Source of the DNA: Firmicutes bacterium UBA3914
GTDB taxonomy: Bacteria > Bacillota > Limnochordia > Darwinibacteriales > Darwinibacteriaceae
Length of the DNA: 38,861 bases
Assembly (NCBI GenBank): GCA_002391385.1
Contig: DGEY01000040.1
Coordinates: forward strand, 2,175-41,035
Direction: 5' to 3'
This document shows positions 8,128 through 14,517 of this stretch, in pieces. Both the position numbers and the translations under genes were made by a program. Within the stretch, counting starts at the first letter, position 1, and every line of letters starts with the position of its first letter. Below the pieces are notes generated by a model. The model saw nothing but the letters and a program-made list of their open reading frames with translations, searched no databases and was not told where the DNA came from.

Positions 8128-8277
8128 GTGTTTACGGCCATTGCGACCAATGCTGGTAACACCGTGCGCATCGGGCAGGTTCAGCCCGCTGAACCAGATG
8201 CCCCGTTTCTCCTGGCCGTCGTCCTGATTCTGCTGTTCATCCTGGCCGTCATCCTCCTGCCTCAACTAGTGTTATGA
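8128..8277 (+). CDS. 49-residue single-pass membrane protein
   Basis: The GTG at 8128 opens a 49-residue frame ending at TGA 8277. AAAGG lies about 10 nt upstream. Residues 1-26 are polar; residues 27-48 form one strongly hydrophobic helix (FLLAVVLILLFILAVILL), and almost nothing follows it. The first 18 residues resemble the start of the preceding TasA-like protein: both begin M-(P)-F-T and then have N-x2-N-T-V-x-I-[AG]-Q-[LV]. No family is recognised. An ATG overlapping the GTG in another frame (8126) reads to an early stop without a hydrophobic helix, so I prefer the GTG frame. Spacing to the next gene is 13 bp, suggesting co-transcription. Confidence 0.6.
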   Translation: MFTAIATNAGNTVRIGQVQPAEPDAPFLLAVVLILLFILAVILLPQLVL

Positions 8278-8290
8278 AAGGAGCGGTTCA

Positions 8291-8449
8291 ATGGCTCAAA
8301 TCCGCTGTCCCCAATGCGGCCAGGTGGAGAACTGGGACCTGGGCGGAAGTTTCCTCGTCACCTGCGACCGCTGCGGCCAGCAGTTTACCGTGGTGATCGC
8401 GCGGGGCAGGCCTCCCAGCCAGGAGGAAAATCGCGTAAACAGCCGCTAG
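8291..8449 (+). CDS. 52-residue zinc-ribbon protein
   Basis: The ATG at 8291 is preceded by AAAGGAG with 7 nt spacing. The 52-residue product begins MAQIRCPQCGQ and has four cysteines in two knuckles, C6-P-Q-C9 and C25-D-R-C28, spaced as in a zinc ribbon (similar in shape to MJ0042/Com-type small zinc fingers). A polar tail follows (RPPSQEENRVNSR). It is too short to be an enzyme; a nucleic-acid- or protein-binding accessory role is plausible but unproven. It is the third gene of the plus-strand cassette, and its stop codon lies inside the terminating hairpin. Confidence 0.68.
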   Translation: MAQIRCPQCGQVENWDLGGSFLVTCDRCGQQFTVVIARGRPPSQEENRVNSR

Positions 8450-8472
8450 GTATTGGCCCTGGCGGCTGTCCT
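8439..8472. terminator. Terminator hairpin shared by the cassette and the AI-2E gene
   Basis: A 12-bp stem (outer arms ACAGCCGC 8439-8446 and GCGGCTGT 8462-8469, one G-T wobble, inner AGG/CCT) has a 7-nt loop. Short T-runs follow on both strands (CCTTTC to the right, TTTACG on the minus strand), so it probably works in both directions between convergent genes. The T-runs are weak. Confidence 0.6.
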
Positions 8473-8480
8473 TTCACTAC

Positions 8481-9506
8481 CTACTTCACCTGGGGCCGGC
8501 GCAGGAGGAAAAAGTCCAGAAGGACGCGCCCAATGGCCGCCACAGGGACCGCGATGAGCAGGCCCAAAATCCCCATGAGATAGCCCCCCACCAGCACCGC
8601 GAAAATCACAACCAGGGGGTGCAGCCCCACCCGATCGCCGATCAGCCAGGGGGAGATCAAGCTGTTTTCAATCTGGTTGGCGGCAATAAAGAGGAGCAGT
8701 ACCCAAAGGACCGTGAGGGGAGACTGGGAAAGGGCCAGGGCAGCGGCGGGCAGAAAGCCTAGCACCGGGCCGAAATAGGGTATGATGTCAAAAAGTCCGG
8801 CCAAAAGGCCGATGAACAGAGCATAGGGGATTTTGAGCAGGGCGAGGCCCCCGTAGATGAACAGACCCACGAACAGGCAAATCCACAGCTGTCCCCGGAA
8901 AAAGCCATTGAGAGCCACATTCACTTCCCTGAGCACATACTGGGCATCGCCGCGGTAGCGGGCGGGCACATAGCGCAGGGCCCGTTCCCGCATGGCCTGA
9001 TGATCCCGGAGCAGGTAGAAGGCCAGAACCGGGGAGATGAGCAGGGAAACGATGTTGGCAAACAGGTCCAAGAGTATCTGCATCACTCTCCCCGCCAGAC
9101 GTTCCAGAGCCTGCTGCACCCGGGCTAAGAGGTTATCCACCGCTTCCTGAATGGTGGTGGGCAGTTCAACGCGGCGAAAAATGCCCACCGCATCCTGCCC
9201 CAGCTCCTCCAGCTGGACAGCCTGGTGGGGCAGCTTGCGGGCCATCTCCTCCAGCTCCCGCAGCAGATTGGGCAAGGTGAGGTAGAACACTATACCCAAG
9301 GCCACCCCGCAGAAGGCATAGACCAGGAAGATGGCCGCAACCCGAGATGCCCCCCGGCTCTCCACCGCGACCACCAAGGGGTAGAGGATGTACGCCAGGA
9401 GGATCGCGAATAAGAAAGGGGTCAGTACAGTCCTGACCCGGTACAGAAAAAACAATATCCCCGCGAAAACCAGTGCCCACCAGATGCCCCTGGACACAGA
9501 CCTCAA
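8481..9506 (-). CDS. AI-2E family transporter (YrrI-like permease)
   Basis: The protein has 341 residues and about eight predicted membrane helices. A hydrophilic region (about 85-145) lies between the first helices, and the family block GLLAGLFDIIPYFGPVLGFLPAA is near residues 230-255. UPF0118/AI-2E members export autoinducer-2-like compounds or ions; the substrate cannot be told. The TTG at 9506 overlaps the stop of the small upstream gene (TTGA), indicating translational coupling; a GTG three codons later is an alternative start. In B. subtilis the orthologue yrrI is next to alaS; here the plus-strand cassette separates them. Confidence 0.92.
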   Translation of the reverse strand: MRSVSRGIWWALVFAGILFFLYRVRTVLTPFLFAILLAYILYPLVVAVESRGASRVAAIFLVYAFCGVALGIVFYLTLPNLLRELEEMARKLPHQAVQLEELGQDAVGIFRRVELPTTIQEAVDNLLARVQQALERLAGRVMQILLDLFANIVSLLISPVLAFYLLRDHQAMRERALRYVPARYRGDAQYVLREVNVALNGFFRGQLWICLFVGLFIYGGLALLKIPYALFIGLLAGLFDIIPYFGPVLGFLPAAALALSQSPLTVLWVLLLFIAANQIENSLISPWLIGDRVGLHPLVVIFAVLVGGYLMGILGLLIAVPVAAIGRVLLDFFLLRRPQVK

Positions 9507-9679
9507 TCCATCCAGTTATCCAGCTGCTGCTCCACTGTGCCCCGGGCCCTGCGGATCAGGCTGCGTCCGGTGGACCGCAGCTGCCTGGTCACATAGCCCT
9601 TGTTCATGGTATTGCCCACATAAATGCCTAAAGCCAGGCCCGCCAAGCCAATGAGCAGCATGTTTCGACCATTGGCCAC
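9503..9679 (-). CDS. Small single-pass membrane protein (58 residues)
   Basis: I choose the GTG at 9679 because GAGGTGA lies just ahead; a GTG at 9688 would add three residues. One hydrophobic, glycine-rich helix (LLIGLAGLALGIYVGNTM, about 8-25) is followed by a basic amphipathic region (RQLRSTGRSLIRRARGTVEQQLDNW), an architecture seen in YtxH-like small membrane proteins, though I cannot assign a family. Its stop codon overlaps the start of the AI-2E transporter, so it is probably co-translated with it. It follows the nifU terminator by about 50 bp; no convincing promoter is visible in that gap. Confidence 0.68.
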   Translation of the reverse strand: MANGRNMLLIGLAGLALGIYVGNTMNKGYVTRQLRSTGRSLIRRARGTVEQQLDNWMD

Positions 9680-9728
9680 CTCAATCACCTCGTTTAGCGT
9701 TCTACCGCTAGCCTGCCCAAATCAGGCG

Positions 9729-9755
9729 AAAAAAACACCGAGATGCCTCTCGGTG
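9729..9755 (-). terminator. Rho-independent terminator after nifU
   Basis: On the minus strand an 8-bp stem CACCGAGA / TCTCGGTG with a 4-nt loop is followed directly by seven T residues. It lies about 12 bp after the nifU stop and closes the rrf2-nifS-nifU operon. Confidence 0.9.
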
Positions 9756-9767
9756 CCGGTGAGCTGT

Positions 9768-10145
9768 TTAGGCTGTGCTGGCTGTTCGCTTCCTGTAGTC
9801 GGCAATGGCCGCGCCCAGGGCCTCAGCTGCCAGATTGGAACAGTGCATTTTGACGGGGGGCAGGCCCTCCAGTGCTTCGGCCACATCGCGGTTGGTGATT
9901 TTTTCCGCCTCCTCCACCGTTTTCCCGATGGCCAGCTCCGTGATCATGCTGGAAGTGGCGATGGCGGCTCCACAGCCAAAGGTTTTGAACTTGATGTCGG
10001 TGATAATGTTGTTTTCCACCTTGATCCACATCTTCATGATATCCCCGCAGCGGGCGTTGCCCACCTCCCCGATGCCGTCGGCGTCGGGGATCTCCCCCAC
10101 GTTGCGCGGGTTGGTGAAGTGCTCCATGACTTTATCTGAATACAT
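9768..10145 (-). CDS. nifU: Fe-S cluster scaffold protein NifU/IscU
   Basis: This 125-residue U-type scaffold starts with the characteristic Y-S-D-K-V-M-E-H-F-T-N-P-R-N-V-G-E. The three cluster-binding cysteines are present: C33 (NARCGD), C58 (FGCGAA) and C102 (MHCSNLA), with D35 beside the first as in IscU. There is no C-terminal Nfu domain, so it is the NifU-N/IscU form. It receives sulfur from the cysteine desulfurase encoded 10 bp upstream and builds [2Fe-2S] or [4Fe-4S] clusters. The absence of the SufU-type insertion fits an anaerobic ISC/NIF system. Confidence 0.95.
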   Translation of the reverse strand: MYSDKVMEHFTNPRNVGEIPDADGIGEVGNARCGDIMKMWIKVENNIITDIKFKTFGCGAAIATSSMITELAIGKTVEEAEKITNRDVAEALEGLPPVKMHCSNLAAEALGAAIADYRKRTASTA

Positions 10146-10155
10146 GATCTTCCTC

Positions 10156-11313
10156 CTATCCTTGATAGAGCGGAGACATGGCCCGCAGCCGCTCCACTAT
10201 GCCCGGAATTTCCTGAAGCACGAAATCCACATCTGCCTCGGTGTTTTCACGCCCCAGGGTCAGGCGCAGCGAACCGTGGGCAATCTCATGGGACAAACCC
10301 ATGGCCAAGAGCACATGGGAGGGGTCTAGAGAACCGGACGTGCAGGCGGACCCGCTGGAAGCGGCAATTCCCCGCAGATCCAGGTTGAGCAGCAGCGACT
10401 CACCCTCAATGAACTCAAAACAGACGCTCACATTGTTGGGCAGCCGCCTTTCCAGGCTGCCGTTGACCCGGGTATGGGGAATCTGCAGGAGGCCCTCAAT
10501 CAGCCGGTCCCTGAGCTTTTGCAGGCGCGCACTTTCCGCCTCGCGCTCTTCTTGGGCCAGCTCAAAGGCTTTGGCCAGGCCCACAATCCCCGCCACGTTT
10601 TCGGTCCCGGCCCGGCGCCTTTTTTCCTGTCCTCCGCCGTGAATGAGGGGATGCAGCCGCACTCCCTTGCGCACGTAGAGTGCACCCACCCCCTTGGGGC
10701 CGTAAAACTTGTGCGCCGAAATGGACAAAAGGTCGACGTTGAGGGCATCCACATTTAGGTCTAAAGCGCCTGCCGTCTGCACCGCATCGGTATGGAAGCG
10801 GACGCCGCGGGCGCGCACCAGCGCGCCTATTTCACTGATGGGCTGGATGGTGCCCACTTCGTTGTTGGCATGCATAATGGAGACTAAAATGGTGTCGGGG
10901 CGCAGGGCCGCCTCCACCTGGGCCGGATCCACCAGGCCGTATTCGTCCACCGGAAGGATGGTGACCTCAAAGCCCTGGGTCTCCAGCCAGAGGACGGTAT
11001 CCAGCACAGCATGGTGCTCAATGGCGCTGGTGATGATGTGCTTCCCCTTGTTCTGGTCCGCCCAGGCCACACCCTTGATGGCCAGGTTGGCCCCTTCCGA
11101 ACCGCCGGAGGTAAACACGATTTCGCTGGCGGATGCCCCCAAGAGGGCCGCCACCTTGTCCCGGGCGCTGTCTAAGGCCTTGCGGGCACTCCTGCCCCAG
11201 CTGTAGACGCTGGAGGGATTGCCAAACTCGGTGCTAAAGTAAGGCAGCATCGCTTCCCACACTTCAGGCCGGACCGGTGTTGTTGCCGCATGATCCATAT
11301 AGATTCGCTTCAT
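10156..11313 (-). CDS. nifS: Cysteine desulfurase (NifS/IscS type)
   Basis: The protein has 385 residues and is a PLP-dependent class V aminotransferase fold. Start motif IYMDHAATTP, the PLP-stacking H100 in IEHHAV, the Schiff-base lysine K202 in SISAHKFYGPKG, and the persulfide cysteine C324 in the S-S-G-S-A-C-T-S-G-S loop are all visible; the loop is the group-I (IscS/NifS) form. It takes sulfur from cysteine for transfer to the NifU scaffold. The ATG overlaps the Rrf2 stop by 4 nt (ATGA), so translation is coupled with the regulator. No mnmA/trmU gene follows, although that pairing is common elsewhere. Confidence 0.95.
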   Translation of the reverse strand: MKRIYMDHAATTPVRPEVWEAMLPYFSTEFGNPSSVYSWGRSARKALDSARDKVAALLGASASEIVFTSGGSEGANLAIKGVAWADQNKGKHIITSAIEHHAVLDTVLWLETQGFEVTILPVDEYGLVDPAQVEAALRPDTILVSIMHANNEVGTIQPISEIGALVRARGVRFHTDAVQTAGALDLNVDALNVDLLSISAHKFYGPKGVGALYVRKGVRLHPLIHGGGQEKRRRAGTENVAGIVGLAKAFELAQEEREAESARLQKLRDRLIEGLLQIPHTRVNGSLERRLPNNVSVCFEFIEGESLLLNLDLRGIAASSGSACTSGSLDPSHVLLAMGLSHEIAHGSLRLTLGRENTEADVDFVLQEIPGIVERLRAMSPLYQG

Positions 11314-11753
11314 TGTCCTTCAGCCACCCCTAATCTAATGGCGTTTTGCCGCAGGTCTTCCAAAGTCGTACTATCCAAAACCCGTTCCATGCTGTCCTGC
11401 AGTTGCTTCCACAGACCCCGCAGTACGCACTGCTCGGGCTGGTCGCAGTAGGGACCTGTACCCGCATCGGTATCCAGGCAGTCCAGGGGAGTAATCGGCC
11501 CCTCCAATACCCGGATGATCTGCCCGATGGTGATCTGATCCGGGGGATGGGCCAGCTCATAACCGCCCTGAGCCCCCCGCTTGCTGGCCACCAGACCCGC
11601 CTTGCGCAGCGCGCCCATGAGCTGCTCCAGATAGGTTTCCGACACAAGCTGGCGCCTGGCCACCGTCTTAAGGGGAATGGGACCGCTGCCGTAGTTGAGG
11701 GCCAGGTCAAACATGGCCCGCACTCCGTATTCGCCCCGCGTGGATACGCGCAT
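11310..11753 (-). CDS. Rrf2 family transcriptional regulator (IscR-like)
   Basis: The ATG at 11753 (147 residues, MRVSTRGEYGVRAMFDLAL) follows GGGGAGGCGG. A winged helix-turn-helix at the N-terminus includes the Rrf2 blocks ISETYLEQLMGALRKAGLV-like and S-K-R-G-A-Q-G-G-Y-E-L. The C-terminal half has three cysteines spaced C-x10-C-x5-C before LRGLW, in the region where IscR binds [2Fe-2S] (C-x5-C-x5-C in E. coli), so Fe-S sensing is likely but the first spacing is wider. As the first gene of the nifS-nifU operon it probably autoregulates it. The Bacillus gene in this place is the cysteine regulator cymR, which is the main alternative. Confidence 0.9.
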   Translation of the reverse strand: MRVSTRGEYGVRAMFDLALNYGSGPIPLKTVARRQLVSETYLEQLMGALRKAGLVASKRGAQGGYELAHPPDQITIGQIIRVLEGPITPLDCLDTDAGTGPYCDQPEQCVLRGLWKQLQDSMERVLDSTTLEDLRQNAIRLGVAEGQ

Positions 11754-11771
11754 GCATCCGCCTCCCCTCAT

Positions 11772-11792
11772 TTCCGACTAATTTTGTCGGAA
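11772..11792 (-). promoter_or_regulatory. Palindromic operator candidate for the Rrf2 regulator
   Basis: A perfect 7-bp inverted repeat TTCCGAC / GTCGGAA with an AT-rich 7-nt centre lies between the predicted transcription start (about 11800) and the rrf2 ribosome site. Its position, roughly +8 to +28, suits a repressor site; as RNA it could also form a leader stem. The binding protein is inferred. Confidence 0.6.
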
Positions 11793-11806
11793 TTGAATCC
11801 ATCCTG

Positions 11807-11836
11807 ATCATAGCACAGGGCAAAAACGGCTGTCAA
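11807..11836 (-). promoter_or_regulatory. Sigma-A promoter of rrf2-nifS-nifU
   Basis: On the minus strand -35 TTGACA (11836-11831), an 18-bp spacer and -10 TATGAT (11812-11807). It lies just beyond the rarA terminator, so the Fe-S operon is an independent transcription unit. Confidence 0.85.
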
Positions 11837-11841
11837 CGCTG

Positions 11842-11866
11842 AAAAAGAAAAAAGCCCCTTAGGGCT
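11842..11866 (-). terminator. Terminator of tcdA-rarA
   Basis: A short stem AGCCC / GGGCT with a 4-nt loop is followed by TTTTT, a C and a further run of five T residues. The rarA stop codon lies within the loop, so the terminator starts inside the coding end. Confidence 0.75.
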
Positions 11867-13196
11867 CTTGGCGCTGGTGTGCTTCCTTGAGCTTGGCAAA
11901 ATAAGCCAGGCGCTCTTTGATCACCTTTTCCCTGCCCTGCTCCGAAGGCTCGTAGACCCGGAAGCCTTTCATATTCTCCGGCAGGTACTCCTGGACCACG
12001 TAGTGATGGGGATAATCATGGGGGTACCTATAACCCCTGCCGTGTCCAAGCTTAGCCGCTCCGGCATAGTGGGTATCCCGCAGGTGCACAGGCACAGGCT
12101 CCGCACCAGTTTTCTCCACCGCCGCCAGGGCTGCGTCCACGGCCTTGATCACCGAGTTGCTCTTGGGTGCCGTGGCGATATAGATGATGGCCTGGGCGAT
12201 GGGAATGCGAGCCTCGGGCATCCCCAGCCATTCCAGGGCAAACCCCGCCGCTTGGGCCATGAGCAGGGCGGTGGGATCGGCCATGCCCACATCTTCCGCG
12301 GCATGGACCAAGAGCCGGCGCACAACAAAGCGCGGGTCTTCCCCGGCGTAGACCATGCGGGCATACCAATAGAGGGCGGCATCGGGGTCGCTGCCCCGCA
12401 GCGATTTGATAAAGGCGGAGATCACATCATAGTGCTGGTCCCCCGCTTTATCATAGCGAACTCGCTGGGCCTGGGCCGCCTCTTCCGCCACGGCCAGATC
12501 CACCAACCGCACCCCCGCTTCGTTGGGCAGGGTGGTGAGCACAGCGAACTCCAGGTTGTTCAGAAGGACGCGGGCATCGCCGTTGGCAATGCGGGCCAGG
12601 TGCCTGAGGGCCTCCTGGGAAACCTGGCAGGGCACATCCCCCAGTCCCCGGGGATCTTCCAGAGCCCGCCGGGCCAAGGTGAGCAGGTGCTCCTCCTCCA
12701 GGGGCTGGAGCTGGTAGATCTGGGAGCGGCTGAGCAGAGCGGCGTTCACTTCGAAATAGGGGTTTTCCGTGGTGGCGCCGATCAGAATCAGATCGCCCTT
12801 CTCCACCGCGGGGAGCAGCACATCCTGCTGGGCCTTGTTCAGGCGCTGGATCTCGTCCACAAAGAGGATCGTCCTCTGCCCATGGAAGGCCCGGCGGTCC
12901 CGAGCCTCTTCCGCTAAACGCTTCAGCTCCGCGGCCCCCGTGGTGGTGGCACTGACATTGACAAACACTCCCTTGGTGGTTCGGGAGATCACATAGCCTA
13001 AGGTGGTCTTGCCGGAACCGGGGGGCCCGTAAAGGATCAAGGAGCGGAGAATGTCTTCGCTGATGGCCCGCCGCAAAAGCTTTCCGGGCCCTAAAATGTG
13101 CTCCTGGCCCACATATTCCTCCAGGGATTCAGGGCGCATGCGCACCGCCAGGGGCGCATGTTCATGCCTCAAGGGGCTCTGTTCAAACAAATCCAT
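11859..13196 (-). CDS. rarA: Replication-associated recombination protein A (RarA/MgsA AAA+ ATPase)
   Basis: The ATG at 13196 (445 residues) follows GGGGAGGG by 6 nt; an upstream in-frame start would run into tcdA. The AAA+ core has Walker A G-P-P-G-S-G-K-T-T (about 57-65), Walker B F-V-D-E (D114/E115) and sensor 1 G-A-T-T-E-N-P. The C-terminal MgsA domain carries the usual SALIYL-type helix region (YWYARMVYAGEDPRFVVRRL) and the DTHYAGAAKLGHGRGYRYPHD motif. RarA acts at stalled replication forks. It is 2 bp from tcdA, the same neighbour pair as yrvN-yrvM in B. subtilis. Confidence 0.95.
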   Translation of the reverse strand: MDLFEQSPLRHEHAPLAVRMRPESLEEYVGQEHILGPGKLLRRAISEDILRSLILYGPPGSGKTTLGYVISRTTKGVFVNVSATTTGAAELKRLAEEARDRRAFHGQRTILFVDEIQRLNKAQQDVLLPAVEKGDLILIGATTENPYFEVNAALLSRSQIYQLQPLEEEHLLTLARRALEDPRGLGDVPCQVSQEALRHLARIANGDARVLLNNLEFAVLTTLPNEAGVRLVDLAVAEEAAQAQRVRYDKAGDQHYDVISAFIKSLRGSDPDAALYWYARMVYAGEDPRFVVRRLLVHAAEDVGMADPTALLMAQAAGFALEWLGMPEARIPIAQAIIYIATAPKSNSVIKAVDAALAAVEKTGAEPVPVHLRDTHYAGAAKLGHGRGYRYPHDYPHHYVVQEYLPENMKGFRVYEPSEQGREKVIKERLAYFAKLKEAHQRQEP

Positions 13197-13198
13197 GG

Positions 13199-13891
13199 CT
13201 AACCCTCCCCGCAGATCTGCCTCACAATCCAACTGGCCATGACCAAACCCGCAGCTCCCGGCACAAAAGCTGTGCTCCCAGGTGTGGAACCGGCTCTTTT
13301 CCCCACTGTCCGTTCATCGGAGAACACCACGGCAACTCCCCGCTCAATTCCCCGCTTACGCAGGGCGCCCCGCACCGCCCTGGCCAAGGGGCAGGTGTGG
13401 GTCTGGGAGATATCCGCGACCTTAAGGCGCGTGGGGTCCACCTTGTTGCCTGCGCCCAGGGAAGAGATGAGGGGAATGCCCTGCTTAAGGCAGGCTTCGA
13501 TCAAATCCACCTTGGACCGCACGCTGTCGATGGCATCGGCCACAAAAGTGAGGTCCTCCGGCAGCAGCTGCTGGTGGTTTTCCCGGCTGTAGTAGGCTTG
13601 GTGGGCGATCACGCGGCAGGCGGGGTTGATCTGGGCGATCCTTTCCGCCATCACCTCCACCTTTGGCCGGCCGATGGTGGCTTCCAGGGCCACAATCTGC
13701 CTGTTCAGATTGGAGATGGCCACCAGATCGTGGTCAATGAGGATGAGCGTCCCCACCCCCGAGCGGGCCAGGGCTTCTGCGGCATGTCCCCCCACACCGC
13801 CTAGGCCCACCACTGCCACCTTGGCCGCCTGCAGGCGCTGCAGGTTCTCGGCACCCAAAACCAGTTCCGTGCGTATGAATCTATGTTCCAT
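13199..13891 (-). CDS. tcdA: tRNA threonylcarbamoyladenosine dehydratase TcdA
   Basis: The 230-residue protein belongs to the ThiF/E1-like family. The nucleotide-binding loop G-L-G-G-V-G-G (29-35), the D-H-D strand (LILIDHDLVAISNLNRQ) and D-A-I-D-S are in the expected order, and the length matches TcdA/YrvM rather than ThiF or MoeB. It would cyclise t6A to ct6A at position 37 of ANN-decoding tRNAs using ATP. The ATG follows GGAGG just downstream of the 6S RNA terminator, so the gene may be expressed by read-through or from a promoter I cannot see. It forms an operon with rarA. Confidence 0.93.
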   Translation of the reverse strand: MEHRFIRTELVLGAENLQRLQAAKVAVVGLGGVGGHAAEALARSGVGTLILIDHDLVAISNLNRQIVALEATIGRPKVEVMAERIAQINPACRVIAHQAYYSRENHQQLLPEDLTFVADAIDSVRSKVDLIEACLKQGIPLISSLGAGNKVDPTRLKVADISQTHTCPLARAVRGALRKRGIERGVAVVFSDERTVGKRAGSTPGSTAFVPGAAGLVMASWIVRQICGEG

Positions 13892-13904
13892 GGTTTTCCT
13901 CCAA

Positions 13905-13928
13905 GAAAAAATACCCCGGAAGGGGTAT
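13905..13928 (-). terminator. Rho-independent terminator of the 6S RNA
   Basis: A 7-bp stem ATACCCC / GGGGTAT with a TTCC loop on the minus strand is followed by a run of T residues. It lies about 11 nt after the closing stem of the 6S RNA and just before the tcdA ribosome site. Confidence 0.88.
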
Positions 13929-13933
13929 CCAGA

Positions 13934-14121
13934 TCCAACCCCCCGCCGTACCGCTAGTGCTGACCCGAATGAACCTGCCTCGGCAGGTGGGTACCCTCCG
14001 CACTAGTTCGAACGTCCCCGCTGGGGGGCATGTTCTAGCTACTGCGAGTCAGGTTCCCTGTGTGTTGGTGTTGGCTCATAACAAGGCCAGATTGATCGCG
14101 AGCACAGCAGGGGTGTGTTCT
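13934..14121 (-). ncRNA. ssrS: 6S RNA
   Basis: Three lines support this. (1) Synteny: the RNA sits between aspS and tcdA (yrvM), the location of bsrA (6S-1) in B. subtilis. (2) Structure: a 12-bp closing stem pairs CCCCTGCTGTGC (14113-14102) with GTACGGCGGGGG (13951-13940) including three G-U pairs, and extends with CGC/GCG after a bulge. (3) Sequence: the 3' half has the family signature of an ACCC-ACCTGCC hairpin followed by GGTTCA and GGGTCAGC, aligning with the E. coli 6S 3' strand. The length is about 185 nt. A strong promoter and an intrinsic terminator flank it. 6S RNA binds sigma-A RNA polymerase in stationary phase. Exact ends are estimated. Confidence 0.85.
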
Positions 14122-14127
14122 AGCCTG

Positions 14128-14156
14128 ATCATAGCATAGACTCTGCCCGGATTCAA
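14128..14156 (-). promoter_or_regulatory. Sigma-A promoter of the 6S RNA
   Basis: Minus strand: -35 TTGAAT (14156-14151), a 17-bp spacer and -10 TATGAT (14133-14128). The predicted start is at about 14121-14119, a few bases before the closing stem of the RNA. Confidence 0.83.
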
Positions 14157-14235
14157 GTCCTCTGCTTGTACCGGTTTTTCCCGGTTCTACGCGGCTTTGG
14201 ATAGACATACATCTTAGCAGAGGAGGGATTGAGAC

Positions 14236-14517
14236 ATGGATCAACTCTTGGGTAAAGTGCTGGCTATCGCCTTTGTGATCGAGGTTTTGACCAACACCGT
14301 CAAAACCCTGCTGCCGGATCTGAACCGCCGCTACCTGCCGTTTATCTCAGGCGTCCTCGGCGTCTGCCTGGCCTGGGTCAGCGGTGTGGGCGTACTGAGT
14401 ACCCTGGAGATCCCAGTACGCCACGCTTTCCTTGATTACCTAGTCACCGGCATCGTCACATCCCGGGGCGCCAATATCGTCCATGACCTTGCCAAGACGC
14501 TCAGTTCCGCAAGTTGA
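14236..14517 (+). CDS. Two-TM small membrane protein (holin-like, unassigned)
   Basis: The 93-residue frame has GAGGAGGG 8 nt before its ATG. Helices are predicted at about 6-24 and 36-57; a loop (GVLSTLEIPVRHAFLDYLVTGIVT) and the string SRGANIVHDLAKTL follow. This layout resembles small clostridial membrane proteins sometimes labelled holin, but I cannot name a family, and no phage genes are nearby. It is transcribed against its neighbours, and its last 17 bp overlap the end of aspS tail to tail. No clear promoter is visible in the short gap between it and the divergent 6S promoter. Confidence 0.72.
   Translation: MDQLLGKVLAIAFVIEVLTNTVKTLLPDLNRRYLPFISGVLGVCLAWVSGVGVLSTLEIPVRHAFLDYLVTGIVTSRGANIVHDLAKTLSSAS

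Noticed and set aside
14149..14160. A T-arm-like string GGATTCAAGTCC suggesting a tRNA
   Set aside because: No acceptor stem, D arm or anticodon arm can be built around it. The same bases form the -35 region of the 6S RNA promoter on the other strand.
14210..14216. A CATCTTA box as a sporulation-sigma -10 for the 14236 gene
   Set aside because: No matching -35 at the right distance, and the predicted transcript start would fall on or after the ribosome site.
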